Shown here piece by piece: positions 25,354 through 33,505 of a stretch of 64,000 bases of DNA. A program made the position numbers and the translations under genes. How positions within the stretch are numbered: position 1 is the first letter of the stretch; each line of letters starts with the position of its first letter. The notes under the pieces are model-generated. The model searched no databases. It was given only the letters and a program-made list of their open reading frames with translations, and was not told the origin of the DNA. This DNA is from Paenibacillus sp. FSL R5-0341 (GTDB lineage: Bacteria; Bacillota; Bacilli; Paenibacillales; Paenibacillaceae), in the NCBI RefSeq assembly GCF_037975235.1, contig NZ_CP150241.1, forward strand, positions 5,456,001 through 5,520,000. Reading direction: 5' to 3'.

Positions 25354-28300
25354 TTACGAATACAGCCATACGCGCATTAAGGATAATAATTGATCCGTCT
25401 GGATCGGTTTTTTCACATAATCAGATGCTCCGGCCTCAATACACTTGCCTCGATCCTCTTTCATGGCTTTAGCCGTAAGCGCGATAATCGGTAACTTTTC
25501 AAACTGCGGGATTTGTCTGATTCGTGTCATCGCTTCATAACCGTCCATTTCTGGCATCATCATGTCCATCAGTACCAGATCAATTTCCGGATTTTTCTCC
25601 AAAATCTCCAGAGCCTCACGGCCGTTCTCTGCAAACGTTACATCCATGCGATAGCCTTCAAGGACACTAGAAAGGGCAAATACATTACGAATATCGTCAT
25701 CGACAAGCAATATTTTCTTGCCTTCAAACAACGTTTCCTTGTTGTGCAGCTTTTGCAAGATTCGACGCTTATCTTCCGGCAAATTGGCTTCTACCCGATG
25801 CAGGAACAATGTAGTTTCATCCAGCAAACGTTCCGGTGACTTCACATCCTTGATAATGATGGATTCCGCATATTTACGCAGCTTCATTTCTTCCTTGGAA
25901 TCCAGTTCTTTGCCTGTATAAATTATAATCGGCAGATCGTTCAGATATTCATCATCCCGAATCTGGTCGAGCAACTCGAATCCGGTCATATCTGTTAACA
26001 TCAGATCCAGTACCATGCAGTCATAACGCTGGGTGTGTAACTCATTCAAAGCCTCACTGCCTGTGGATACTGCTGTGATTGCCACATCGTCATGACCAAT
26101 CAATTCAATAATGGCTTTACGCTGAATCTCATCATCTTCCACAATCAACAATTGTTTCAACTGATTCTCGGTATAGGATTTGATATGCGAGAAAGCTTTA
26201 TCCAGTGAATCCTTGCTGGAAGGTTTTTTCAGATACGCGATAGCGCCCATCATCAGACCTTGCTTCATATCATCAATGACCGAAATTACATGTACCGGGA
26301 TGTGGCGTGTTGCCGAACTGCTCTTCAGCTCGCCCAGAATGGTCCAACCATCCATAACCGGCAATTGAATATCCAGAATAATCGCATCCGGGAGATATTG
26401 ACGTGCCATTTCAAGTCCTTTATCCCCTTGCAGGGCAACAAGTGCCTTGAATCCTCTTCCTCTGGCCATATCCATCAAAATATGTGCAAAGTTCACGTCA
26501 TCCTCAATAATGAGAAGGATTTTGTCACCTTCCATCAGATTTTCACGATCATCTTCGATCTGCGTTACTTCAGGCGTATGGCTAGGAGATAGGTCCGTAC
26601 CTACGCTACGCTCTGGATCAGGAGAGAGAATGGATTGATGACTTGAAAGCATGGTCCGTGTTTCCATGGACTGTTCATACAGCGCCTCTGAAGATACTGC
26701 AGCTTCTTTTGAAGCACCTTCCTCGGCCAGGGCTTCCTCTTCATGATTATCCGGCAAGTACAAGGTAAAGCAACTACCTTCTCCCTCGGATGATTCCACC
26801 TGTATTGCACCACCAAGCAAACGTGCCAGTTCCCTGCTAATGGACAATCCCAGACCCGTTCCGCCGTATTTCCGACTTGTTGTCCCATCCACTTGCTGGA
26901 ACGCTTCAAAGATCAGATCCGTCTTATCCGATGGAATACCAATGCCGGTGTCTTTTACACTAAATCCGAGATATTCCTGATTCGTATTCATGTAACCCGG
27001 CAGTTCTTCCGGTTTCATCCGTCGTCCAATTAGACTGACCGAACCACGATTGGTAAACTTGAAGGCGTTCGACAACAAATTCCGTAGAATCTGTTTGACG
27101 CGATGACTGTCGGTGTAGACCCATTCCGGTAAATCGCTGTCAAACTCGATGTTCAAATTCAGCTCTTTTTTATTTGCCATCGGTCCAAAGTTTTGCTGAA
27201 CAAAGCTGGTCAACTCTTCCATTCGAACCGTCTCATAATTGATATCCATCTTGCCTGCGTCCACTTTGGACAGATCCAGAATCTCATCAATCATCTTCAG
27301 CAGATCCGCACCCGACATGTAGATGGTTTGTGCGTATTCCTGCTGCTTGTCAGTCAGATTTCCACCCTTGTTCTCCGACAATAATTGAGACAAAATGAGT
27401 AGGCTGTTCAGTGGCGTACGGAGTTCATGCGACATATTCGCCAAAAATTCCGACTTGTACTTGCTTGTCATCGACAGCTGTGTAGCTTGCTGTTCCAATT
27501 GTGTCTTCGTTTTCTCAATTTCGTCATTCTTCTCTTCGACTTCACGTACCTGCTCTTCAAGCGCCCGCGTTTTGGCAATAAGCTCGGTATTAAAATGCTC
27601 CAGCTCTTCCTGCTGGCGCTGCAGCAGTTCTTCGGAACGTTTAAGCGCCTCTGTCTGCTCCTCCAGATTCTCATTGGAACGGCGCAGTTCTTCTTGCTGT
27701 GTCTGCAATTCTTCCGACTGAACCTGTAGTTCCTCTGTCAGTGTCTGGGATTCACGAAGCAGCTCCTCCACACGCAAACGACGCCGAACGTTATTCAGAA
27801 TAACGCCCAGGTTCATGATCAGTTGAGAGAACAATTGTTTGTGCAGTTCATTGAAGCCTTCAAAGGAAGCCAGTTCAACAACACCAATCAATTCATCTTC
27901 GAACACGACAGGATAGATCATGATACCCGCAGCACGTGTTGAACCTGAAGCTGAACCAATATGCACGTAATCTTCCGGCGTATTTTCCAGAACAATCGGT
28001 GTCATATCCAGCGCAGCTTGACCAATCAGACCTTCACCGATCCGGTACATTTCTTTACCAACGTCTTCGTTCTCTTCGAATGCATAAGCACCGTAGCGTC
28101 TCAGTTCGTCGGGATGTTTCTCCTCATCGACCAGATACACGACACCCAACTGAGCACCAAGCACAGGTGTGAACTCACTGATAAACATCTGTGAAATTTG
28201 TCGAATGGAACCAATGCCCCGAAGTAGCTCCGGAACTCTTGCAATGTTCGAACTCATCCAGTTCTGATCCTGTTGAGCCTGCACATAGGCTTTCTCGACT

Positions 28301-29079
28301 TCCAGTTTTTCTTCCAGATCGCTGGATACATCTTTGAATACTGTGGCAATCTGACCAATCTCGTCCGTCGACTTGACCTGGATGCGCCGGATTGTACGAT
28401 AGCGGCCTTTACCGAAACTGGTGATCATCATCGATACGGTATTCAGACCCCGTGTAATACTAGGCAGCACCCACATAATGACACCCAACGCCAGCAACAG
28501 TCCGGCAATCATGATACTTATGGTGATCTGCACTGCTCTCGTATACGCTGCGTTAGCGTCCTTGATCTCGGCATCAATCTCTTGATCCTGATAGCGGGAA
28601 AGAGCATTCAAACTATCCACAGCCTCTTTTTGCACCGCGAGTCCTGTTGCATTGCGGTAGTTATTCGCATCTTCTACCCGGTTTTGGGACATCAGACTGA
28701 TCTGTCTCGTTGCGTAGGATGTATAAGCAGTCCACGCCGAATTCACACGATCCACCAGCTGATGCTCAGGTGCACTGTCCGCCCGGTTTCTTACTTCTTC
28801 GAGATAACCGTCACCCCGATCTTTCATCTCCTTGAGGTCACCGTCAGCTGCACTAATCGAATTGTTCGGATTTAATAGCAAGTTAGCCAGCACTTTGGCA
28901 ATGTCATTAACCTCTCCACGTGCAGCAGAAGTGAACCTTACTTTGAGATAACGCTCCTGATACATCTGATCAATCTGCTGATTACTGCTGTTCAGCCGTT
29001 CATAGCTCACAAACGTGAGTACGATCAAAATGGCCATTAGAGCGGTAAAGCCAATCAGCAGTTTATTCCTGATCTTCAT
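25354..29079 (-). CDS. Large hybrid histidine kinase with three receivers (RsbK-like)
   Basis: 1241 aa. Order: span 1 (~8-25), external helical CHASE3/4HB-like sensor (~30-180), span 2 (~184-206), HAMP (~207-260), GAF (~285-430), long Glu/Gln coiled coil (~435-540), HisKA with H551 (NMSHELRTPLNS), HATPase (~655-775; DTGIGI, GGTGLGL), and receivers with D903, D1025 and D1172. This matches B. cereus RsbK in outline, with extra receivers. It probably phosphorylates the receiver of the PP2C phosphatase whose gene overlaps it by 4 nt. Three C-terminal receivers suggest a branched or internal phosphorelay. Confidence 0.92.
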   Translation of the reverse strand: MKIRNKLLIGFTALMAILIVLTFVSYERLNSSNQQIDQMYQERYLKVRFTSAARGEVNDIAKVLANLLLNPNNSISAADGDLKEMKDRGDGYLEEVRNRADSAPEHQLVDRVNSAWTAYTSYATRQISLMSQNRVEDANNYRNATGLAVQKEAVDSLNALSRYQDQEIDAEIKDANAAYTRAVQITISIMIAGLLLALGVIMWVLPSITRGLNTVSMMITSFGKGRYRTIRRIQVKSTDEIGQIATVFKDVSSDLEEKLEVEKAYVQAQQDQNWMSSNIARVPELLRGIGSIRQISQMFISEFTPVLGAQLGVVYLVDEEKHPDELRRYGAYAFEENEDVGKEMYRIGEGLIGQAALDMTPIVLENTPEDYVHIGSASGSTRAAGIMIYPVVFEDELIGVVELASFEGFNELHKQLFSQLIMNLGVILNNVRRRLRVEELLRESQTLTEELQVQSEELQTQQEELRRSNENLEEQTEALKRSEELLQRQQEELEHFNTELIAKTRALEEQVREVEEKNDEIEKTKTQLEQQATQLSMTSKYKSEFLANMSHELRTPLNSLLILSQLLSENKGGNLTDKQQEYAQTIYMSGADLLKMIDEILDLSKVDAGKMDINYETVRMEELTSFVQQNFGPMANKKELNLNIEFDSDLPEWVYTDSHRVKQILRNLLSNAFKFTNRGSVSLIGRRMKPEELPGYMNTNQEYLGFSVKDTGIGIPSDKTDLIFEAFQQVDGTTSRKYGGTGLGLSISRELARLLGGAIQVESSEGEGSCFTLYLPDNHEEEALAEEGASKEAAVSSEALYEQSMETRTMLSSHQSILSPDPERSVGTDLSPSHTPEVTQIEDDRENLMEGDKILLIIEDDVNFAHILMDMARGRGFKALVALQGDKGLEMARQYLPDAIILDIQLPVMDGWTILGELKSSSATRHIPVHVISVIDDMKQGLMMGAIAYLKKPSSKDSLDKAFSHIKSYTENQLKQLLIVEDDEIQRKAIIELIGHDDVAITAVSTGSEALNELHTQRYDCMVLDLMLTDMTGFELLDQIRDDEYLNDLPIIIYTGKELDSKEEMKLRKYAESIIIKDVKSPERLLDETTLFLHRVEANLPEDKRRILQKLHNKETLFEGKKILLVDDDIRNVFALSSVLEGYRMDVTFAENGREALEILEKNPEIDLVLMDMMMPEMDGYEAMTRIRQIPQFEKLPIIALTAKAMKEDRGKCIEAGASDYVKKPIQTDQLLSLMRVWLYS

Positions 29080-30245
29080 TCAGCCCCCGCTCCTTTATCC
29101 AAAGTAATCCAGACCAGACATTTATCATCATCCCGTTCCTGGGGAATTTCGTCGTCGAAAAATAATGCCTGCATGGCAGCTTCATTCCATTGATGTGAGC
29201 CGGTCAGTTTTTCGACCAGGAATTCGTGTTGCTCCTCCTGCCCACCCTGAACAGCTTCCAATAATCCATCCGTATAGAGTGCAATATGCCCATCACCCTC
29301 GTAATGAATCGTTTGTGGTTCAATGTCCATTTTGTCAAATAACCCAACCGGACAGCAGACGCTGTCAAATGTAGTCACACTGCCGTCGTTTCGGAAAAAT
29401 AAAGCAGGTGGATGCCCTGCGTTAACATAATCAATACGCTTCATCCGTGTATCAACGACCAGATAGATTGCCGTGAAATAGTACTGCACCAATTGTTTCT
29501 CTAGATGGAGCTGGTTAAAGCGGCGGTTCAGCTCCTGAATGACCTTCTCTGGATCGACATAGGTCGTGACCGTATCTTTCAACACAGAAGCAATAAACAT
29601 GGTAAACAAGGATGAAGATATTCCATGTCCCATCATGTCGAGCAAGAGTACTCCGTAACGGCCTTCCCCAAGTGGATACCATGAATAGAGGTCCCCCGCA
29701 AGCTCAAATGATGGTTTATAGATGGCATGCACTTGAAACAGTGGATCACGGATTGCCGGACTTAATACGGCATTTTGGACCATTGCTGCCAGCTTCAGCT
29801 CATCCTGAATGCGTTGATCACGCTCTTTATGCCAATCCTTCTCCTGTTTCAAACGAAGCGCGAGTCGAATTCTCGCCATCAGTTCGACTTTGTTAATCGG
29901 TTTGGTCACATAATCGGATGCGCCTGCATCCAATGCTTCGGCAAGTTTCTTGGAGTCACCGATGGCAGTCACCATAATAATCGGTATATCCTTCAGATTT
30001 TCAAATTTCTGCACAATACTGCAGGCTTCGATACCATCCATCTCAGGCATCATCATATCTAGCAAAATCAGGTCAATATCCGACGGTCTTGGACGTGGTT
30101 CGTTGCTTTCCTCCCCAATTCCCAAAACTTCAAACATTTCCATAGCGGAACTTGCCGTTACAATGTCACGATAGTTTTCTTTTTTCAGAATTTCTCGAAT
30201 GATAATGACATTCGTCGGATTGTCGTCAACAATAAGTATTCTCAT
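29076..30245 (-). CDS. Response-regulator PP2C phosphatase (RsbY-like)
   Basis: 389 aa: an N-terminal receiver with D63 (LILLDMMMPEMDG), a short helical linker (~140-170) and a SpoIIE/RsbU-type PP2C domain (~175-385) with AGDLYSWYPLGEGRYGVLLLD, MMGHGISSSL and YTDGLLE metal-site motifs. By analogy with B. cereus RsbY, it dephosphorylates RsbV when its receiver is phosphorylated, freeing SigB. First gene of the upstream signalling operon; it overlaps the hybrid kinase gene by ATGA. Confidence 0.92.
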   Translation of the reverse strand: MRILIVDDNPTNVIIIREILKKENYRDIVTASSAMEMFEVLGIGEESNEPRPRPSDIDLILLDMMMPEMDGIEACSIVQKFENLKDIPIIMVTAIGDSKKLAEALDAGASDYVTKPINKVELMARIRLALRLKQEKDWHKERDQRIQDELKLAAMVQNAVLSPAIRDPLFQVHAIYKPSFELAGDLYSWYPLGEGRYGVLLLDMMGHGISSSLFTMFIASVLKDTVTTYVDPEKVIQELNRRFNQLHLEKQLVQYYFTAIYLVVDTRMKRIDYVNAGHPPALFFRNDGSVTTFDSVCCPVGLFDKMDIEPQTIHYEGDGHIALYTDGLLEAVQGGQEEQHEFLVEKLTGSHQWNEAAMQALFFDDEIPQERDDDKCLVWITLDKGAGAE

Positions 30246-30593
30246 TGATATCTCCTTATCTGTGGCGTCCGGGTTTGTCGATTCTTATTAGATTAAAACG
30301 AACGTTGATTATACAAATTTTGCATACAAAACGGCGGTAGACATAATAATTCCTAGTATAACTATAATCTTAAAATCAAAAAACTTCTATCAGTAAATGG
30401 CACCATCGTAGGGGATTTTCCCCGCGACCACCCTGTTTTTGCAGCGTCCTGATCCCGCTTCCAAACTTGCAAAAACATAGATAAGGAATGGGGAAAGCCC
30501 CATTCCTTATCTATGTTTTTGATTAAGCATTTTACAGAAGTGATTCAGAAGCTCGTCCATGTTCAGCAAGCTTCAACTTGCGATGTATATCGG
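30246..30593. other. 348-nt intergenic region upstream of the phosphatase gene
   Basis: No gene. It holds a long perfect terminator hairpin (30471-30520) and, toward the phosphatase gene, AT-rich DNA with a TATAAT (minus strand, 30308-30313) but no matching -35 that I can defend. Confidence 0.6.
30471..30520 (-). terminator. Terminator with a perfect 23-bp stem
   Basis: Arms 30471-30493 and 30498-30520 are exact reverse complements with a 4-nt loop (AAAG), ending in five U residues on either strand. It terminates the general stress protein gene and could stop transcripts from both sides. Confidence 0.85.
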
Positions 30594-30938
30594 TTAATCT
30601 TTCTTTTTAGCAATAACAAGCACTTTACCCTTGTCAAGTTCACTCTCGTAGAAGTCGGCCTCGGCTTCGGTAAAGCCCATCGATACAATTTTGGCCCGGA
30701 GTTCATCACCACGTGAGCGGAACAGATTCGCCAAGGAATCAAATACGCCTTCTTCCTTAATGCCAATTTCTTTGGCATCTGCTGTATCGGCAATTCGATC
30801 TGTACGATCCTTCTCATGGGCGAGAACAAAGATATGATCAGCAAGGTATCCGGTAATCTGCAATTCTTTCACCGCTTCTACCGCCTGGACTCCGTTTTCT
30901 ACCACTTTTGCATAAGCTTGCGCATTGGTTGAATTCAT
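30594..30938 (-). CDS. General stress protein 17M-like (YflT family)
   Basis: 114 aa, soluble. It matches the GSP17M/YflT domain: an early VVENGVQAVEAVKELQITGYLADHIFVLAH-like segment (residues ~12-42), DKDRTD-type core, and the end DKGKVLVIAKKKD. B. subtilis homologues belong to the sigma-B regulon; the molecular role is unknown. ATG 30936-30938 has GAGGAG at a 10-nt spacer; the GTG three codons earlier is too close to it. A sigma-B-like promoter lies at 30988-31013. Confidence 0.9.
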   Translation of the reverse strand: MNSTNAQAYAKVVENGVQAVEAVKELQITGYLADHIFVLAHEKDRTDRIADTADAKEIGIKEEGVFDSLANLFRSRGDELRAKIVSMGFTEAEADFYESELDKGKVLVIAKKKD

Positions 30939-30987
30939 CGTTTCCACTCTCCTCTGATTTAATCTTCTTTATCGAGCTACTTAGTAT

Positions 30988-31013
30988 ATAACCATACTAT
31001 CTGGGATTGAAAC
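30988..31013 (-). promoter_or_regulatory. Candidate sigma-B promoter of the 17M-like gene
   Basis: Minus-strand GTTTCA (31008-31013), 14-nt spacer, GGTTAT (30988-30993), ~50 nt before the ATG of a gene family known to be sigma-B dependent. Confidence 0.7.
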
Positions 31014-31032
31014 GATTCAATAATAACCAATC

Positions 31033-31566
31033 CTAGGAAACCGTGTCATCAAAAAGATCAATGCCGTCGATCTGACTAGAGCCTGACTTCATATATACCT
31101 TTAGAGCCTGGTCTCCACGGAGAAATACTTCTCCGTCCTCAGCCACATAATAGGGTTTGCCTAAAGCTTGATGGATCGCTTCAATATTCATCTCGATTCT
31201 CTGCCCATTTAACTTGATGTGATCCTCAGATGCATCGATATGCACATATTGAATGACATCCGTATCTTCACACAAGCCAACCTTCACATCGTGAAAGTGA
31301 TATTCAGGGCACCCCAGATAAGGATCTTCCTGCTTATGCACCGGCTGGCCCTTCTTGGCCAACAAATCGTTCATGGTGTCATCCAGAGAAACGCCATTCA
31401 GAGTCCGAAAATGCTGGAAAGTCTCGGATCGATCAACAGCCAGAGTCACCTCTGACGCCTTCTCTTCCATTGCCGTCCATTGCATATCGTGAGCAGCGGG
31501 TACCGCTGCCGGTTGAACGGAAAAGGGAGAAATTACGCTAAACATCACAAGCAGTAGTTTCATCAT
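31033..31566 (-). CDS. Hypothetical secreted protein
   Basis: 177 aa. The N-terminus (MMKLLLVMFSVISPFSV followed by AVPAAH) is a plausible signal peptide with cleavage near the AAH. The exported part contains two Cys in YLGCPEYHF and VGLCEDTDV, which could pair outside, and a repeated-beta pattern without a known domain. Start at ATG 31564-31566 with AAAGGG upstream. It lies among stress genes on the same strand, but no clear sigma-B promoter was found. Confidence 0.7.
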   Translation of the reverse strand: MMKLLLVMFSVISPFSVQPAAVPAAHDMQWTAMEEKASEVTLAVDRSETFQHFRTLNGVSLDDTMNDLLAKKGQPVHKQEDPYLGCPEYHFHDVKVGLCEDTDVIQYVHIDASEDHIKLNGQRIEMNIEAIHQALGKPYYVAEDGEVFLRGDQALKVYMKSGSSQIDGIDLFDDTVS

Positions 31567-31634
31567 GATTCTCACCCTTTCATAAGGTTCATCACCGCTC
31601 TGAAGGTTTCTTTTTGGATTACAAAGCGATCATG

Positions 31635-32144
31635 TTATTTACGCATCCTTTGCCATACATTCGCTGCAACATCAATATACTTCATCCAGTTTTTCCCGCC
31701 CTTAGCATCACCATAATATGTAGCTTCATAGGATTGCAGAGTACGATCCGTTGATGTAGCAGGCGGTGCAGTTACATGAACCTCTTCAGCATGCTTGGTC
31801 TGTTCAGTGTTGTTACGTTTGGTCTGAAACTTCGCCATCAGCGTCGTGGAGACTTGTTTCGCTGCTGCCGTCACTTCATTCAACACTTCTCCCAGATTCT
31901 CAACAGATTCCATAACAGGATCAATTTTTTTCATTTTGTGCTGTACATCCACCGTAATATCATTGGCATGTCGTACCGTCTGCTTCACTTCATAACTAAG
32001 TTCATCAATGGTCTTCTGTACCTCCTGCAATGTCTGTGAGACATTGTCCAAAGAACCTTGGGCGGATTTCAAAGTACGAATTAAAAAGAAAACCAGTACT
32101 GCAAATGCCACTGCAATCAGGGCCACGCTAATTTGATAGATCAT
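31635..32144 (-). CDS. DUF948 domain protein (YtxG-like general stress protein)
   Basis: 169 aa: one N-terminal membrane span (VALIAVAFAVLVFFLIRTL), then a long amphipathic helix (LDNVSQTLQEVQKTIDELSYEVKQTV and on) that defines DUF948, and a polar tail. B. subtilis YtxG of this family is in a stress-induced operon with YtxH. Preceded by AGAGAGG and a strong sigma-B-like promoter at 32192-32217. Divergent from the DUF1328 gene. Confidence 0.87.
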   Translation of the reverse strand: MIYQISVALIAVAFAVLVFFLIRTLKSAQGSLDNVSQTLQEVQKTIDELSYEVKQTVRHANDITVDVQHKMKKIDPVMESVENLGEVLNEVTAAAKQVSTTLMAKFQTKRNNTEQTKHAEEVHVTAPPATSTDRTLQSYEATYYGDAKGGKNWMKYIDVAANVWQRMRK

Positions 32145-32191
32145 AGAAGAACCTCTCTTTCCATATGTGCATCAGTTTGTTATTGCTATAG

Positions 32192-32217
32192 TTACCCGGC
32201 GATTTCCCGGACGAAAC
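32192..32217 (-). promoter_or_regulatory. Candidate sigma-B promoter of the DUF948 gene
   Basis: Minus-strand GTTTCG (32212-32217), 14-nt spacer, GGGTAA (32192-32197), 48 nt before the ATG: nearly the sigma-B consensus. Confidence 0.75.
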
Positions 32218-32266
32218 AAAATAACAGCTTACTTCAACTATGCCCGCGTTTGGAAAAAAAACCAAT

Positions 32267-32292
32267 GTTTCAACCGGATAACCCCCGGTTAA
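32267..32292 (+). promoter_or_regulatory. Candidate sigma-B promoter of the DUF1328 gene
   Basis: GTTTCA (32267-32272), 14-nt spacer, GGTTAA (32287-32292), 73 nt before the ATG. It lies back to back with the DUF948 promoter in one 221-nt gap. Confidence 0.7.
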
Positions 32293-32365
32293 AGTTAGAC
32301 TACACAAGGCGGTGAGGTGAACACAACTCACTCCACAATTAAAGTAAACGAAAGGATGAAACCTC

Positions 32366-32530
32366 ATGTTGAAATGGTCTGTATTATTTCTGATTATTGC
32401 ACTGGTAGCAGGTATTTTCGGATTCTTCGGTATTGTTGAAGCAGCTGCTTCAATCGCTAAAGTACTCTTCTTCATCTTTGTAGTACTGTTCGTAATCTCC
32501 CTTATTACGGGACGCAGCCGAATGCGATAA
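32366..32530 (+). CDS. DUF1328 small membrane protein (YtjA-like)
   Basis: 54-aa protein. It starts LKWSVLFLIIALVAGIFGF, continues FGIVEAAASIAKVLFFIFV and ends ISLITGRSRMR: the two-span DUF1328 family, found in many bacteria and often stress-induced. AAAGGA precedes ATG 32366-32368 at a suitable spacer. Own sigma-B-like promoter upstream and a probable terminator downstream. An overlapping antisense frame is rejected. Confidence 0.88.
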   Translation: MLKWSVLFLIIALVAGIFGFFGIVEAAASIAKVLFFIFVVLFVISLITGRSRMR

Positions 32531-32573
32531 CCGCAGTCTCTGTTATGACTGAATGCTGAATAACGAATACATA

Positions 32574-32611
32574 CAAAAGCCGATCGTGCTACCAAGCCGA
32601 TTGGCTTTTGT
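32574..32611 (+). terminator. Probable terminator of the DUF1328 gene
   Basis: CAAAAGCC (32574-32581) pairs with GGCTTTTG (32603-32610) around a ~21-nt loop; the U-tract is short. Confidence 0.5.
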
Positions 32612-32814
32612 GCGTTCAGGCATAGGTCAACTTTTCTATATTATGTATTGCACTCCCTCCTGCTTTATTCCAATCCGATCGCCCACTGAATCGCTAAAAA
32701 CAGGACTTTTTTGAGATAGCCAACCCGGTTTTATCCCACCGAAGTATGATATTTACAGGCTTGCTATATACCCACATATGCGCCAGTTGACACTGGAGAA
32801 TGCAAGAAAATATT

Positions 32815-32840
32815 GTTATAATTTGTGATTCATAGGGTAG
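32815..32840 (+). promoter_or_regulatory. Possible sigma-B promoter of the SH3-like gene
   Basis: GTTATA, 14-nt spacer, GGGTAG, 62 nt before the ATG. The -35 departs from the other local sites, and a TATAAT overlaps it, so sigma-A use is equally possible. Confidence 0.35.
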
Positions 32841-32902
32841 CTCGCTTGGTTACTTTTAACACAGGACAACAAATTACATAACAAACCGAGGAGGAATTAC
32901 AA

Positions 32903-33415
32903 ATGAAAAAAATCGTAAGTTTTGCCGCTGCATTAACGTTGATGGGTTCGATGGCTGCCGCTGCTGGTGCTGAGGAAGCGGTTACTGGAACAGTGACTCC
33001 GGAAACAGGAACAGAAGCTACGACAACAACAACTCCTGCTGTTGAAGTGAACAAACCTGCTGTAGAAACAGTAGAAGGTTCTGCTGAGACGGTAACAGGT
33101 ACAACAACAGAATCGACAGCCACAGAAGGCACTTCAACGACAACGGAAACAGAAACTCCAGCTACGACTACAGATGACAAAATGTTTGAAGAGCCACTTG
33201 TAAAACCAGGCGATGAAGTACTGGTACCTACAATGTTGCTGAACTTGCTTGAGCGCACTTGGTTCTACGATGCACCTAACGGTAAACCAATCGGTGCACT
33301 GAGCTCCCAAGTCATCGACACAACAGGTGAAGTGGTTGACGGATTCGACGGTGGCGAGTGGGTGCAAGTATACACGTGGAAAGGCAAAGCGTGGATCCAC
33401 GTTGCCATTCAATAA
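32903..33415 (+). CDS. Secreted protein with Thr/Glu-rich linker and SH3-like domain
   Basis: 170 aa. Signal peptide at residues 1-22 (KKIVSFAAALTLMGSMAAAAGAEE), then a low-complexity Thr/Glu/Val linker (~25-90) typical of wall-spanning spacers, then a C-terminal SH3-like domain (~100-170: LLERTWFYDAPNGKPIG, GGEWVQVYTWKGKAWIHV). Such domains often bind cell-wall peptides. GAGGAGG precedes ATG. Followed by a terminator shared with the convergent CDF gene. Confidence 0.82.
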   Translation: MKKIVSFAAALTLMGSMAAAAGAEEAVTGTVTPETGTEATTTTTPAVEVNKPAVETVEGSAETVTGTTTESTATEGTSTTTETETPATTTDDKMFEEPLVKPGDEVLVPTMLLNLLERTWFYDAPNGKPIGALSSQVIDTTGEVVDGFDGGEWVQVYTWKGKAWIHVAIQ

Positions 33416-33443
33416 TATCGTATAATCGTTCTAACGATAAGTA

Positions 33444-33479
33444 AAGAGGACAGCGCGCATTATGCGGCTGTCCTCTTTT
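33444..33479. terminator. Terminator between the SH3-like and CDF genes
   Basis: AGAGGACAGC/GCTGTCCTCT 10-bp stem with a 12-nt loop and TTTT, between convergent genes. Confidence 0.82.
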
Positions 33480-33505
33480 GATTTTCCAACATGTTCACGC
33501 CCTGT

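Larger units (their letters stand above)
32531..32902. other. 372-nt intergenic region before the SH3-like gene
   Basis: No gene. It contains the DUF1328 terminator (32574-32611) and the promoter zone of the SH3-like gene, with TTGACA at 32786-32791, TATAAT at 32816-32821 and a sigma-B-like pair at 32815-32840. Which is used is not decidable by eye. Confidence 0.55.

Noticed and set aside
32128..32595. 155-codon minus-strand ORF across the DUF948/DUF1328 gap
   Set aside because: It is antisense to the well-supported DUF1328 gene and covers both sigma-B-like promoters.
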